64,000 bases of DNA. Source: Bacteroidota bacterium (GTDB lineage: Bacteria; Bacteroidota; Bacteroidia; Chitinophagales; Chitinophagaceae). Shown here one piece after another: positions 9,257-17,654 of this stretch. Positions within the stretch are counted from its first letter, which is position 1; every line of letters begins with the position of its first letter. The stretch lies in contig JAFAGI010000013.1 of NCBI GenBank assembly GCA_023422835.1, positions 124,001-188,000 of the forward strand, in the 5' to 3' direction. The notes below the pieces were generated by a model, which saw only the letters and a list, made by a program, of their open reading frames with translations, did no database searches and was not told the origin of the DNA. A program made the translations under genes and the position numbers.

Positions 9257-9790
9257 TTACATGGAGGACTTAGGAGCTAAGTCTTCAAAAAAGTTTGTCA
9301 GATCGTTGAACATTCCTTTAAATACAGGCAATATCTTACCGATATTCTCTATCACGTAAGGCCCTAACGGTTGAATGTAAGGGTAAGTTACAGAACCAGC
9401 CACTGATCCATCAGAAACAATGCCAATTCTGGTGAGATAAAACAATAATACACTTAAAAGCGTCAGGTATAATAAAGCATAAAAGGCTATACCTCCCAAA
9501 CGGTTGATCCAGCCCAGCATCACAAACTCTACCGAGCGCTGTATAAGCCTGGCTACCCAACGTATCAGTAATGCTACACTAAACATAACAATAATAAATG
9601 AAAGCAATGTAACCCAGCGTCCTTCCATGCCATGAGAGGAAAAATAGCCAGCAAGCACCACCGAAAGTTTCATTGCCGCAGCAAGGCCGATAATAACGCC
9701 TACAAACGAGAAGAGCGCCACAATGAGCCCTTTGGTATAGCCTTTAAACACCGCAAACGCTACTGTAATGGCAACTATAATGTCTATCAC
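9257..9790 (-). CDS. cvpA: CvpA family inner-membrane protein
   Basis: The 177-residue product has four hydrophobic helices. The first carries the CvpA signature MIDIIVAITVAFAVFKGYTKG. CvpA is an inner-membrane protein linked to colicin V production in Escherichia coli and to envelope stress tolerance; its molecular activity is unknown. The start codon is GTG at 9790, four bases after the yqeY stop, which indicates translational coupling in a gldC-yqeY-cvpA operon. Confidence 0.8.
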   Translation of the reverse strand: MIDIIVAITVAFAVFKGYTKGLIVALFSFVGVIIGLAAAMKLSVVLAGYFSSHGMEGRWVTLLSFIIVMFSVALLIRWVARLIQRSVEFVMLGWINRLGGIAFYALLYLTLLSVLLFYLTRIGIVSDGSVAGSVTYPYIQPLGPYVIENIGKILPVFKGMFNDLTNFFEDLAPKSSM

Positions 9791-9794
9791 GGCC

Positions 9795-10244
9795 TTAAGC
9801 TAATAAAGTTTTTACCATGGCAGAAATGGCTTTCCCGTCAGCCTTTCCTGCCAGCTGTTTCGTGGCTGTGCCCATCACTTTGCCCATATCTGCCGGGGAA
9901 GCAGCGCCCGTTTCAGCTATAATTCTGGTCAACGCTTGCTTTAGTTCACTTTCAGACATCCGGGCAGGAAGGAATTTTTCTATTATCCTTAATTCTTCTT
10001 TTTCTTTGTCTGCCAGATCCTGGCGGTTGTTTTGCTCAAAGGTTTCAATAGATTCCATGCGTTGCTTGAATAAGCGTTGCAAGAGCTTCATCTCTGCCAC
10101 CTCATCAATGGCGCCGTTAGCGCCTGGCTCTGTTTTGGCTTTTATGATCTCTGCTTTAATAGCACGTAGTGCACGCAATGCCCCCTCATCTTTGGTCTTC
10201 ATTGCTTCTTTCAGGCGCGTCATTACATCTGTTTCTAATGACAT
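9795..10244 (-). CDS. yqeY: GatB/YqeY domain protein
   Basis: The 149-residue product is a stand-alone YqeY domain, the tRNA-binding tail module of the GatB amidotransferase subunit. Typical segments are LKEAMKTKDEGALRALRAIKAEI at the N-terminus and the ADMGKVMGT motif near the C-terminus. The length matches the family. It probably binds tRNA or assists amidotransferase chemistry, but this is not established. It lies between gldC and cvpA. Confidence 0.85.
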   Translation of the reverse strand: MSLETDVMTRLKEAMKTKDEGALRALRAIKAEIIKAKTEPGANGAIDEVAEMKLLQRLFKQRMESIETFEQNNRQDLADKEKEELRIIEKFLPARMSESELKQALTRIIAETGAASPADMGKVMGTATKQLAGKADGKAISAMVKTLLA

Positions 10245-10263
10245 AAAAGTGTATTTTTATAGG

Positions 10264-10614
10264 TTAGCGTAATTTATTTTCTTTCATTTGCTGTTCGCGG
10301 AATTTTTCATAAAATTCTTTAGCAAAATTTTTCATATCTGCAGCAAGCTCTTCCTGATGGGTAGACCGCTGCAGCGTGTCTGCCATTCCAAAGAGGGTCT
10401 GGTAAAAAAAATCGGCCATTTCATCTACCATCATATCCTTTGTCCAGAGGTCTATGCGCAAAGCACTTTTATCTTTTCCATCCCACAAAGAAAGCATCAC
10501 AGCTTTAGCCTCCTGCATCTCATCTGCAGTGCTGCCCGATGCCTGCCATTCTATATTTTGCGGTATTTTATCCTCATCAAGATGTAAGTCTATTGATATG
10601 GTCGATTTTGTCAT
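10264..10614 (-). CDS. gldC: Gliding motility protein GldC homologue
   Basis: The 116-residue product matches GldC of Bacteroidota throughout: KSTISIDLHLDEDKIPQNIEW at the start, then EAKAVMLSLWDGKDKSALRIDLWTKDMMVDEM. GldC is a small protein that stabilises the GldB lipoprotein of the gliding machinery in Flavobacterium johnsoniae. It is also kept in non-gliding relatives, so motility cannot be concluded. It is the first gene of an operon with yqeY and cvpA. Confidence 0.85.
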   Translation of the reverse strand: MTKSTISIDLHLDEDKIPQNIEWQASGSTADEMQEAKAVMLSLWDGKDKSALRIDLWTKDMMVDEMADFFYQTLFGMADTLQRSTHQEELAADMKNFAKEFYEKFREQQMKENKLR

Positions 10615-10632
10615 ATTCCTTTATTCTACAAA

Positions 10633-10640
10633 CAAAGATA
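10633..10640 (-). promoter_or_regulatory. Putative -7 element of gldC
   Basis: TATCTTTG on the minus strand fits TAnnTTTG and ends 18 bases before the gldC ATG. No well-spaced TTTG box is visible. Confidence 0.55.
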
Positions 10641-11001
10641 GTATAAAAGAATTTTTTATACTAACAATAAGCCTGTTGCTTCTTAAATTCAACTAGCTGG
10701 TTTTTAGCCCGTGTGGTATTGTAAAATAGGAGCGGCATCATTACAGCAATCTATACATGCGAAATGCCGCATAGAAAGTTTCGCCTCCAGAACATTGGCA
10801 AAATAAGCTGCGGGAAAGCAGAAGTGTATAAATGACTAAAATACAAAAGCATAACCTTCGAAGAGGTTTTTTTACTTTCTGGATAACCGACCAAATACTG
10901 TTGATTACAGTACCTTGAACAGATTAACACAATGCTATAAGCTTTTGGCAAAGTGTTTGTAATATGAATGGCAAATTCACTTTTAACCAAAAACAAAAAA
11001 A
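10641..11001 (+). other. Gene-free divergent region with possible small RNA
   Basis: This stretch between gldC and the DUF6799-type lipoprotein gene holds no credible reading frame. It contains an inverted repeat GCGGCAT (10732-10738) / ATGCCGC (10764-10770) and a plus-strand terminator-like hairpin at 10853-10873. No obvious promoter for the lipoprotein gene is visible. Confidence 0.4.
10853..10873 (+). terminator. Orphan terminator-like hairpin
   Basis: AACCTT (10853-10858) pairs with GAGGTT (10863-10868) around the tetraloop CGAA, followed directly by T residues to 10873. No plus-strand gene precedes it for several kilobases, so it may end a small RNA. Confidence 0.4.
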
Positions 11002-11499
11002 ATGAAACGTATATTATCAATTGCAGTTATGACTGCCGGTATAGGAGCTTTTGTTTCCTGTAACAACACAGCTAACGTAGAAAAAGAAGATACTACAGCT
11101 ATCGTGGTTACAGACCCTGTAACACCTGTAGCAACAACTCCTACTTACACAGAAGGAGACGTAATCAAAAAAGACGGTAAAGCTCATGTATACCAAAATG
11201 GTAACTGGGTAGTGCTTGAAAACGATGTAACGCTTGATAATGGTGTTGTTGTAAAGAAAACAGGTGAAGTTAGAAACAAAGAAGGAAAAGTTGTAGTTCT
11301 CGAGGAAGGAGCTTACGTAACCAAAACCGGTAATTTCTTTGACAGAACCGGTGCAACTATCGAAAATGCATGGGATGCTACCAAGCGTGGTGTTGAAAAT
11401 GCAGCCGATGCTACCAAAGAAGGCCTTCGTAAAGCAGGAGACTCTATTTCTGCCGGAGCACAAAGAGTAGGTGATAAAATAAATGAAGCTGTAAAATAA
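11002..11499 (+). CDS. Lipoprotein with DUF6799-type repeats and amphipathic tail
   Basis: The 165-residue product has a lipoprotein signal with Cys20 after AFVSC. Residues about 50-115 contain repeated Gly-turn beta segments (VIKKDGKAHVYQNGNWVVLEND, VVVKKTGEVRNKEGKVVVLEEG) that fit DUF6799. The last 50 residues are an Ala-rich amphipathic helix (ENAADATKEGLRKAGDSI) like those of YtxH or apolipophorin-type stress proteins. It is probably a periplasmic envelope lipoprotein. Its role is unknown. A strong terminator follows. Confidence 0.6.
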   Translation: MKRILSIAVMTAGIGAFVSCNNTANVEKEDTTAIVVTDPVTPVATTPTYTEGDVIKKDGKAHVYQNGNWVVLENDVTLDNGVVVKKTGEVRNKEGKVVVLEEGAYVTKTGNFFDRTGATIENAWDATKRGVENAADATKEGLRKAGDSISAGAQRVGDKINEAVK

Positions 11500-11525
11500 T
11501 CCAGCCAACCAAAACTAATATGTAG

Positions 11526-11555
11526 AGTGCAAAACCGAGGTTTTGCACTTTTTTT
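11526..11555 (+). terminator. Terminator of the lipoprotein gene
   Basis: AGTGCAAAACC (11526-11536) and GGTTTTGCACT (11539-11549) are perfect inverted arms, followed by a T run to 11555. Its end touches the stop of the convergent YkuK-like gene. Confidence 0.9.
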
Positions 11556-12027
11556 AGTGTATAGCCCTGTCTGCACAACTGCTGCTGGCAAAGGCTTCCG
11601 GTTTTGCTTTGAACACAAATCCCATCCCGAGTATATAGCCCATTGAATCCCTTAAGGCTACATTGCTTTCAAAATTGGGATTGGTGTTAATATCCGCATG
11701 CACTTCCATTTCCACATTGTACTTATCAAACAAATCACAAAGGTTATAAGCAATGTTTACACTTTTGGCTACTTCCAGCAACATCCTTTCTTTCAGGTGG
11801 TATAAGTTAGGATCTTTTTCATTGTGAATAAACATATAGCCTCCCCGCTTTTCGCGCAAAAACACAATTACCGTAGCAAATTCCGTGTGGCCGTTGTATA
11901 CCTGCGAGTCTGAGCCAATGCATACTTTCAGCCGGTTGCCGCTTTCAGTCTCTCGGATTATGGCATTTTCTACTGCCGAATGTATATCCGAAGCCAACAA
12001 ATTTCCATTGAATGTTCTCCATGCCAT
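11554..12027 (-). CDS. YkuK/DUF458-type RNase H-like protein
   Basis: The 157-residue product matches the DUF458 (YkuK) family, predicted to adopt an RNase H fold. Asp in KVCIGSDSQVYNG is on the expected first strand, Glu follows in the helix LKERMLLEV, and further acidic residues lie at VEMEVHADINTNPNFESN. The activity of the family is not established; a nuclease role is inferred from the fold. The stop lies inside the convergent terminator, and the gene appears to stand alone. Confidence 0.7.
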   Translation of the reverse strand: MAWRTFNGNLLASDIHSAVENAIIRETESGNRLKVCIGSDSQVYNGHTEFATVIVFLREKRGGYMFIHNEKDPNLYHLKERMLLEVAKSVNIAYNLCDLFDKYNVEMEVHADINTNPNFESNVALRDSMGYILGMGFVFKAKPEAFASSSCADRAIH

Positions 12028-12133
12028 ACATTTAATTTTAGTGAGTAAATAATCCTGTGTTAAAACTAAATTATTTTTAGAATAAAATTGCCTTAGATCA
12101 AATTAAATCATCATTAAGAAAATATTATTGATT

Positions 12134-12141
12134 TATCTTTG
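12134..12141 (+). promoter_or_regulatory. Putative -7 element of uvrA, 5 nt before ATG
   Basis: TATCTTTG fits TAnnTTTG and is separated from the uvrA ATG by only five bases. Transcription starting at the normal distance would give a leaderless mRNA. Confidence 0.5.
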
Positions 12142-12146
12142 AAAGG

Positions 12147-14990
12147 ATGGGAAAAACAGATAACAACAAAATTATTATCAGCGGGGCAAGAGAGCACAAC
12201 CTGAAAAATATAGATTTAAAAATACCTAAAAACAAACTGGTGGTGTTTACCGGCGTAAGCGGAAGCGGCAAATCTTCACTTGCATTTGATACAATCTACA
12301 ACGAAGGCCAGAGAAGGTACATGGAAAGCTTTGGGGCATATGCAAGGCAATTCATAGGCGATATGGAACGCCCGGAAGTAGATAAGATTACGGGATTGAG
12401 CCCGGTAATTTCTATTGAACAAAAAACCACTAATAAAAACCCGCGCTCTACCGTAGGCACAGTTACAGAAGTATATGATTTCCTGAGGCTGCTGTATGCA
12501 AGGATCGGCGAGGCTTACAGCTACAACACAGGAAAAAAAATGGTGAAGTTCAGCGAAGAAGAAATCGTTGAAAATATTTTTGAAAAATATCCCAATGAAA
12601 AAATAGTATTGCTTGCGCCCGTTGTAAGAGGAAGGAAAGGGCACTACAGGGAATTGTTTGAAGATATCCGGAAACGCGGCTATGTAAAAGCCAGGATTGA
12701 CGGTGAAATAGCAGAGCTAAAAACCAACATGCAACTCGACCGCTATAAGATCCATGATATAGAAATTGTTATTGACCGTTTGCAGGTTGTTGAAAACATG
12801 CGCCTGCGCATATCGCAGGGCGTACAGCAATCTTTAAAACTTGGCAAAGACCTGATGTTTATACTGCTGCTCGATTCAGCTAAGCTGGTACAATACTCTC
12901 GCCTGCTTGTCTGTGAAGATACCGGCATAAGTTATGAAGAACCTTCTCCAAACTCTTTCTCATTCAACTCTCCGTATGGCGCATGCCCGCATTGCAAGGG
13001 CCTTGGAGAAGTGTTTGCCATCAACCTGGATATACTTTTACCCGATAAAAAATTATCGGTAAAAAAGGGTGGCATCGCAGCGCTTGGCGAAGAAAGAAGC
13101 GCCAGCGTATTCCAGCAGATCGTATCATTTGCCAGGAGGAATAAGATAAGCCTGGATACACCTATTGAAAAACTTTCCGAAAAAGAACTTGACCTGCTTT
13201 TATACGGAGACGGGGATGTGTCAAGAAGCATTGAAGTAAATGCTGATGACGACACGGTTCCGCAAGCATACACCGGCGTTTATGAAGGCATTATCCCGAT
13301 GTTAAAAAGATGGTTTTCATCAGCGGGCAGCTCAGATTATCTGCGGGAGTGGACACAAAGATTCATGGACTTAAAGTCCTGCCCTGTCTGTGAAGGCCAG
13401 CGTTTAAAAAAAGAAAGCCTCTGGTTTAAGATAAATAAGAAGAATATTTCAGAGCTTGGCAAATTAAATCTTGATAAACTGGCAGCATGGTTTACAGATA
13501 TTGAAAAACGCCTTTCTGAAAAGCAAAACACTATTGCTAAAGATATACTTAAAGAGATCAGGGAAAGGCTCGATTTTTTATTGAATGTAGGTTTGAATTA
13601 TCTTTCTCTTGACCGGCCTACGCGAACGCTCAGTGGTGGTGAAAGCCAGCGCATAAGGCTTGCAACGCAGATAGGATCACAGTTACAGGGCATCACTTAC
13701 ATTCTCGATGAGCCATCTATTGGCTTGCACCAGAGAGACAACCACAAGCTCATCAGCTCCTTAGAAAATCTGAGGGATATAGGCAACAGCATCCTTGTGG
13801 TAGAGCACGATAAAGATATTATGCTGGCATCTGATTATCTGGTTGACATTGGGCCGCGGGCAGGCGTTCATGGCGGTGAAATTGTAGTCTCCGGCACGCC
13901 GAAAGAAGTGATGAAGGCAGATACGGAAACCGCACAGTATCTGAACGGCAAAAAAACAATCGCAGTGGAAAAGGAGAAGCGCGAAGGCAATGGAAAATTT
14001 ATTGAAATAAAAGGCGCTTCCGGGAATAATCTTAAAAATTTACATGTAAAATTTCCCTTAGGCAAACTGATAGTGATAACCGGTGTAAGCGGTAGCGGGA
14101 AATCTACGCTCGTGAACGAAACACTATACCCGATACTTTCCCAGTACTGCTACAAATCAAAGACCAACCCGCTGAAATACAAGTCAGTAAACGGCTTGGA
14201 GCATATAGACAAAGTGATAGAAATTGACCAGTCTCCCATCGGGCGTACGCCAAGGAGCAACCCGGCAACTTATTGCGGATTTTTTACAGACATCCGCGCG
14301 TTGTTCGCATCACTGCCTGAATCAAAAATTCGGGGCTATACAGCAGGCAGGTTTTCTTTCAACGTAAAAGGCGGCCGCTGCGATGTTTGTGAAGGCGCAG
14401 GAACAAGAGTAATCGAGATGAACTTTCTCCCTGATGTGTATGTACATTGCGAAAAGTGTAACGGCAAAAGATACAACCGCGAAACGCTGGAAATACGCTA
14501 CAAAGGAAAATCTATCAGCGATGTACTGAATATGACGGTAGACTATGCGGTGGAATTCTTTCAGGCTATTCCTTCGCTTTATAGGAAAATAAAAGTACTG
14601 CAGGATGTGGGCCTGGGCTATATTACGCTGGGACAGTCGGCAGTAACACTAAGCGGGGGTGAAGCGCAAAGGGTAAAGCTCGGAACAGAGCTGTCTAAAA
14701 AAGATACCGGCAAAACTTTTTATATACTCGATGAGCCCACAACAGGCCTGCACTTTAGTGATATTGTACTTTTAATGAATGTGTTGAATAAACTGGTCAA
14801 TCGTGGCAACACCGTACTGATTATTGAGCACAACATGGATGTGATAAAATCTGCCGATCATATCATAGACATAGGCCCTGAAGGTGGCGATGGTGGTGGT
14901 GAAATTATTTTTGAAGGCACACCTGAGGAAATGATCAAAATCAAAAAAGGATATACTGCAAGATTCCTGAAAGCTGAAATGAAGCATTAG
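12147..14990 (+). CDS. uvrA: Excinuclease ABC subunit A
   Basis: UvrA recognises bulky DNA lesions in nucleotide excision repair. The 947-residue product has two ABC ATPase modules, with Walker A GVSGSGKS at about 36-43 and 646-653 and signatures LSGGESQRIRLA and LSGGEAQRVKLG. The C-terminal zinc finger is complete (CDVCEG and CEKCNG). In the first zinc module only CPHCKG (about residue 280) is a full CxxC; the partner site is reduced to a single Cys in VCEDTG (about 255). The gene has no operon partner. Confidence 0.97.
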   Translation: MGKTDNNKIIISGAREHNLKNIDLKIPKNKLVVFTGVSGSGKSSLAFDTIYNEGQRRYMESFGAYARQFIGDMERPEVDKITGLSPVISIEQKTTNKNPRSTVGTVTEVYDFLRLLYARIGEAYSYNTGKKMVKFSEEEIVENIFEKYPNEKIVLLAPVVRGRKGHYRELFEDIRKRGYVKARIDGEIAELKTNMQLDRYKIHDIEIVIDRLQVVENMRLRISQGVQQSLKLGKDLMFILLLDSAKLVQYSRLLVCEDTGISYEEPSPNSFSFNSPYGACPHCKGLGEVFAINLDILLPDKKLSVKKGGIAALGEERSASVFQQIVSFARRNKISLDTPIEKLSEKELDLLLYGDGDVSRSIEVNADDDTVPQAYTGVYEGIIPMLKRWFSSAGSSDYLREWTQRFMDLKSCPVCEGQRLKKESLWFKINKKNISELGKLNLDKLAAWFTDIEKRLSEKQNTIAKDILKEIRERLDFLLNVGLNYLSLDRPTRTLSGGESQRIRLATQIGSQLQGITYILDEPSIGLHQRDNHKLISSLENLRDIGNSILVVEHDKDIMLASDYLVDIGPRAGVHGGEIVVSGTPKEVMKADTETAQYLNGKKTIAVEKEKREGNGKFIEIKGASGNNLKNLHVKFPLGKLIVITGVSGSGKSTLVNETLYPILSQYCYKSKTNPLKYKSVNGLEHIDKVIEIDQSPIGRTPRSNPATYCGFFTDIRALFASLPESKIRGYTAGRFSFNVKGGRCDVCEGAGTRVIEMNFLPDVYVHCEKCNGKRYNRETLEIRYKGKSISDVLNMTVDYAVEFFQAIPSLYRKIKVLQDVGLGYITLGQSAVTLSGGEAQRVKLGTELSKKDTGKTFYILDEPTTGLHFSDIVLLMNVLNKLVNRGNTVLIIEHNMDVIKSADHIIDIGPEGGDGGGEIIFEGTPEEMIKIKKGYTARFLKAEMKH

Positions 14991-15064
14991 TCAACGTTGC
15001 AGCGCATAACAGGAAATTCATAAAGGCAAAATTCCCTCGTTGGGCGTTATAAACAATGAAAGAT

Positions 15065-16036
15065 TTACAGCGCTGTACTGTTGATCTTTTCCAGTATTTT
15101 ATGGGCAACTTCCAGCGCAAGGAATCCGTCAATTTCGTTGACCAGTGTATCTGTATTGTTTTCAACAGCGTTTACAAAAGACAACAGTTCTTCCTTAATA
15201 GCGTTGGTTTCTTTTATTTCAGGGTTAGAAATAGCGATGGTTTTCTTTTCGCCGGAAGGTGTATCTATATCAAAGCTGAAAGCATGTGCATCTGAATCCT
15301 GCCGAAGCTTGATAACTTCTGTCTTACGTGCAAGAAAGTCAATACCTATATACGCGTCTTTCTGAAACAGGCGTATCTTTCGCATTTTCTTCATGCTGAT
15401 ACGGCTGCTGGTAAGGTTGGCCACGCAACCGTTGTGAAACTCTATGCGCACATTGGCTATATCTGGCGTATCTGTAATCACGGCTACCCCGCTGGCATAT
15501 ATATTCTTCACATCGCTTTTTACCAAGCTGAGGATAATGTCAATATCATGTATCATGAGGTCAAGTATCACGCTCACTTCCGTGCCGCGTGGGTTGAACT
15601 GCGCAAGCCTGTGCACCTCAATAAACATGGGATTGTGGCTGTATTCCTTTGCAGACACATAGGCAGGATTAAATCTTTCCACATGGCCAACCTGCATTTT
15701 TACGTTAGCCTCCCTGACCATGGTTATCAAACGTTTTGCTTCATCCAGGTCTTTGGTGATAGGCTTTTCCACGAAAACATGTTTCCCCCTCCTGATAGCT
15801 TTTTCACAAAGTTCAAAATGGTGTTGTGTAGGCGTTACAATATCCACTACGTCAACTTCGTCCAGAAGCGCCTCAACAGAAGAGAAATGTTTAACCTTAT
15901 ATTTTCCAGCTACTTCTTTTGCAGTCTCTGTATCAGGATCATAAAAACCCACTAAGCTTACATTTTCTATCTCCAACCAATTATTTAAATGGAATTTGCC
16001 CAGATGCCCTACACCGAATACACCTATTTTTAACAT
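15065..16036 (-). CDS. Gfo/Idh/MocA family oxidoreductase
   Basis: The 323-residue product has an N-terminal Rossmann fold with GVFGVGHLG at residues 5-13. The family's EKPIT motif lies near residue 92, followed by the C-terminal alpha/beta domain. Such enzymes use NAD(P) to oxidise or reduce sugars and related substrates; many Bacteroidota members act on UDP-sugars in surface polysaccharide synthesis. The true start is the ATG at 16036 (MLKIGVFG); 18 further upstream codons overlap the promoter. It converges with uvrA. The substrate is not determinable. Confidence 0.85.
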   Translation of the reverse strand: MLKIGVFGVGHLGKFHLNNWLEIENVSLVGFYDPDTETAKEVAGKYKVKHFSSVEALLDEVDVVDIVTPTQHHFELCEKAIRRGKHVFVEKPITKDLDEAKRLITMVREANVKMQVGHVERFNPAYVSAKEYSHNPMFIEVHRLAQFNPRGTEVSVILDLMIHDIDIILSLVKSDVKNIYASGVAVITDTPDIANVRIEFHNGCVANLTSSRISMKKMRKIRLFQKDAYIGIDFLARKTEVIKLRQDSDAHAFSFDIDTPSGEKKTIAISNPEIKETNAIKEELLSFVNAVENNTDTLVNEIDGFLALEVAHKILEKINSTAL

Positions 16037-16053
16037 GATAATATCTTTAGACG

Positions 16054-16061
16054 CAAAGTTA
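16054..16061 (-). promoter_or_regulatory. Putative -7 element of the oxidoreductase gene
   Basis: TAACTTTG on the minus strand fits TAnnTTTG and ends 17 bases before the ATG at 16036. Confidence 0.5.
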
Positions 16062-16130
16062 AGATTTATTCTATCTGTACGATAAGACAATTATCATAGA
16101 AAAAGAAATATACCAGTGTTTTTTTTATTT

Positions 16131-17651
16131 TCATCTTCTTCTGCGTCCGCCTAACCCAAGCGAACCTAAGATGCTGCGGGCAATGTAGCCGGTAAGTGTA
16201 GTAGTTGCAGTACGCATGGCTGACTTTACCAAAGGATTATCCAGGATGGTTTTTTCTTTTTTTCCGGCCTCTTTATTATCAATCACAGTCTCGGTTGCTG
16301 CCTGCTCTAATTTTTGGGTAAGCATTTCATAAGCGCTTACGCTATCCAGCGATACATTGTATTTTGTAGCCAGTTTACTCTGGCTTACAATAGCTTCAAT
16401 TTCATTGCCGGACAACACATCCATGCGGCTTCTTGGAGAGCACAGCAAAGTATATACAAGAGGCGTGGGTATGCCTTTTTCATTCAGCAGCGATACCATA
16501 GCCTCGCCTATACCCATTTGCGTAAGCAAGTCTTCGGTTTTGTAGAACTCTGTCAGTGGAAAATTCTCTGCAGCCGTTTTGATATTCTTCCTGTCTGCTG
16601 CAGTAAATGCACGCAGGGAATGTTGGATCTTCATTCCCAGTTGGCCGAGTATATTAGTCGGAACGTCTTGGGGGGTTTGCGTAGAAAAGAAGATGCCTAT
16701 GCCTTTGGAGCGTATCAGCTTTATAATAGTTTCTATCTTTTGCAGTAATGCGTCAGAAGCTTCACTAAACAAGAGGTGCGCCTCGTCTATAAATATGACC
16801 AGCTTTGGCTTATCAAGGTCTCCTTCTTCGGGCGAGCTTGCGTAGAGCTCATCCAGCATTTGCAACATGAATGTTGAAAAGAGTTTAGGCCGGTCTTGCA
16901 TGTCTGTTACGCGTAAAATATTTACCATTCCGCGGCCGTCAGCATTTATACGCATCAGATCTGCTACTTCAAACGTTGGTTCACCAAAAAACTGGTCGGC
17001 ATGTTGCTGTTGAAGCTCAACTACTTTTCGAAGTATAGTCCCTGTTGATGTGGTTGATATCTTTCCATAGAGCTGCTCTATATCCTTTTTTCCTTCATTG
17101 CTTGTATACTGTAGTATTTTTATGAAGTCTTTTAAGTCAATCAGCGGTAGTTTATTATCATCACAGTATTTAAAAATGATTGCTACGATGCCGGCTTGTG
17201 TATCATTGAGTCCTAATATTTTACTTAGCAGTATAGGACCGAACTCACTAACCGTTGCTCTTAGTCGTGTGCCTTTTTCAGTACTCAAACTTAAAAACTC
17301 TACAGGGTAAGCTTCGGGTATGTAATCGAGATTCAGCAGCTTATACCGGTCTGCTATTTTTTCATTCAAACCGCCCGGCGCTCCTAAGCCGCTTAAATCG
17401 CCTTTGATATCTATCATCATTACTGGCACGCTGTTATCGCTGAATATTTCTGCCAGCACCTGCAATGTTTTTGTTTTACCTGTACCCGTTGCTCCTGCAA
17501 TCAATCCGTGCCGATTCATTGTCTTCAAAGGGAGGTAAACACCCGCTTCAGGTACAGTGGCGCCGTTCAATATACCAACGCCAATCTTTACACTTTCACT
17601 CTTAAAAGTATACCCGTCATTCACTGTTTTGATAAAAGATTCTGTTGACAT
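16131..17651 (-). CDS. HerA/YjgR-type ATPase (DUF853)
   Basis: The 506-residue product matches the YjgR family: Walker A GATGTGKT at about 53-60, a Walker B-like LVIFIDEAHLLF, and the FFSTQTPQDVP segment. Escherichia coli YjgR is related to the HerA DNA-pumping ATPases, but its function is unknown; no NurA-like nuclease gene is nearby. The C-terminus is basic (GLGGRRRR). The gene lies three bases after murI, so it is probably the second gene of a murI operon. Confidence 0.85.
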   Translation of the reverse strand: MSTESFIKTVNDGYTFKSESVKIGVGILNGATVPEAGVYLPLKTMNRHGLIAGATGTGKTKTLQVLAEIFSDNSVPVMMIDIKGDLSGLGAPGGLNEKIADRYKLLNLDYIPEAYPVEFLSLSTEKGTRLRATVSEFGPILLSKILGLNDTQAGIVAIIFKYCDDNKLPLIDLKDFIKILQYTSNEGKKDIEQLYGKISTTSTGTILRKVVELQQQHADQFFGEPTFEVADLMRINADGRGMVNILRVTDMQDRPKLFSTFMLQMLDELYASSPEEGDLDKPKLVIFIDEAHLLFSEASDALLQKIETIIKLIRSKGIGIFFSTQTPQDVPTNILGQLGMKIQHSLRAFTAADRKNIKTAAENFPLTEFYKTEDLLTQMGIGEAMVSLLNEKGIPTPLVYTLLCSPRSRMDVLSGNEIEAIVSQSKLATKYNVSLDSVSAYEMLTQKLEQAATETVIDNKEAGKKEKTILDNPLVKSAMRTATTTLTGYIARSILGSLGLGGRRRR

Positions 17652-17654
17652 AGA

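Noticed and set aside
14994..15058. Integron attC-like ends (CGCATAAC ... GTTGGGCGTTAT) after uvrA
   Set aside because: The left core does not fit RYYYAAC, the internal arms pair poorly, no integrase or cassette is nearby, and the segment lies between two convergent chromosomal genes.
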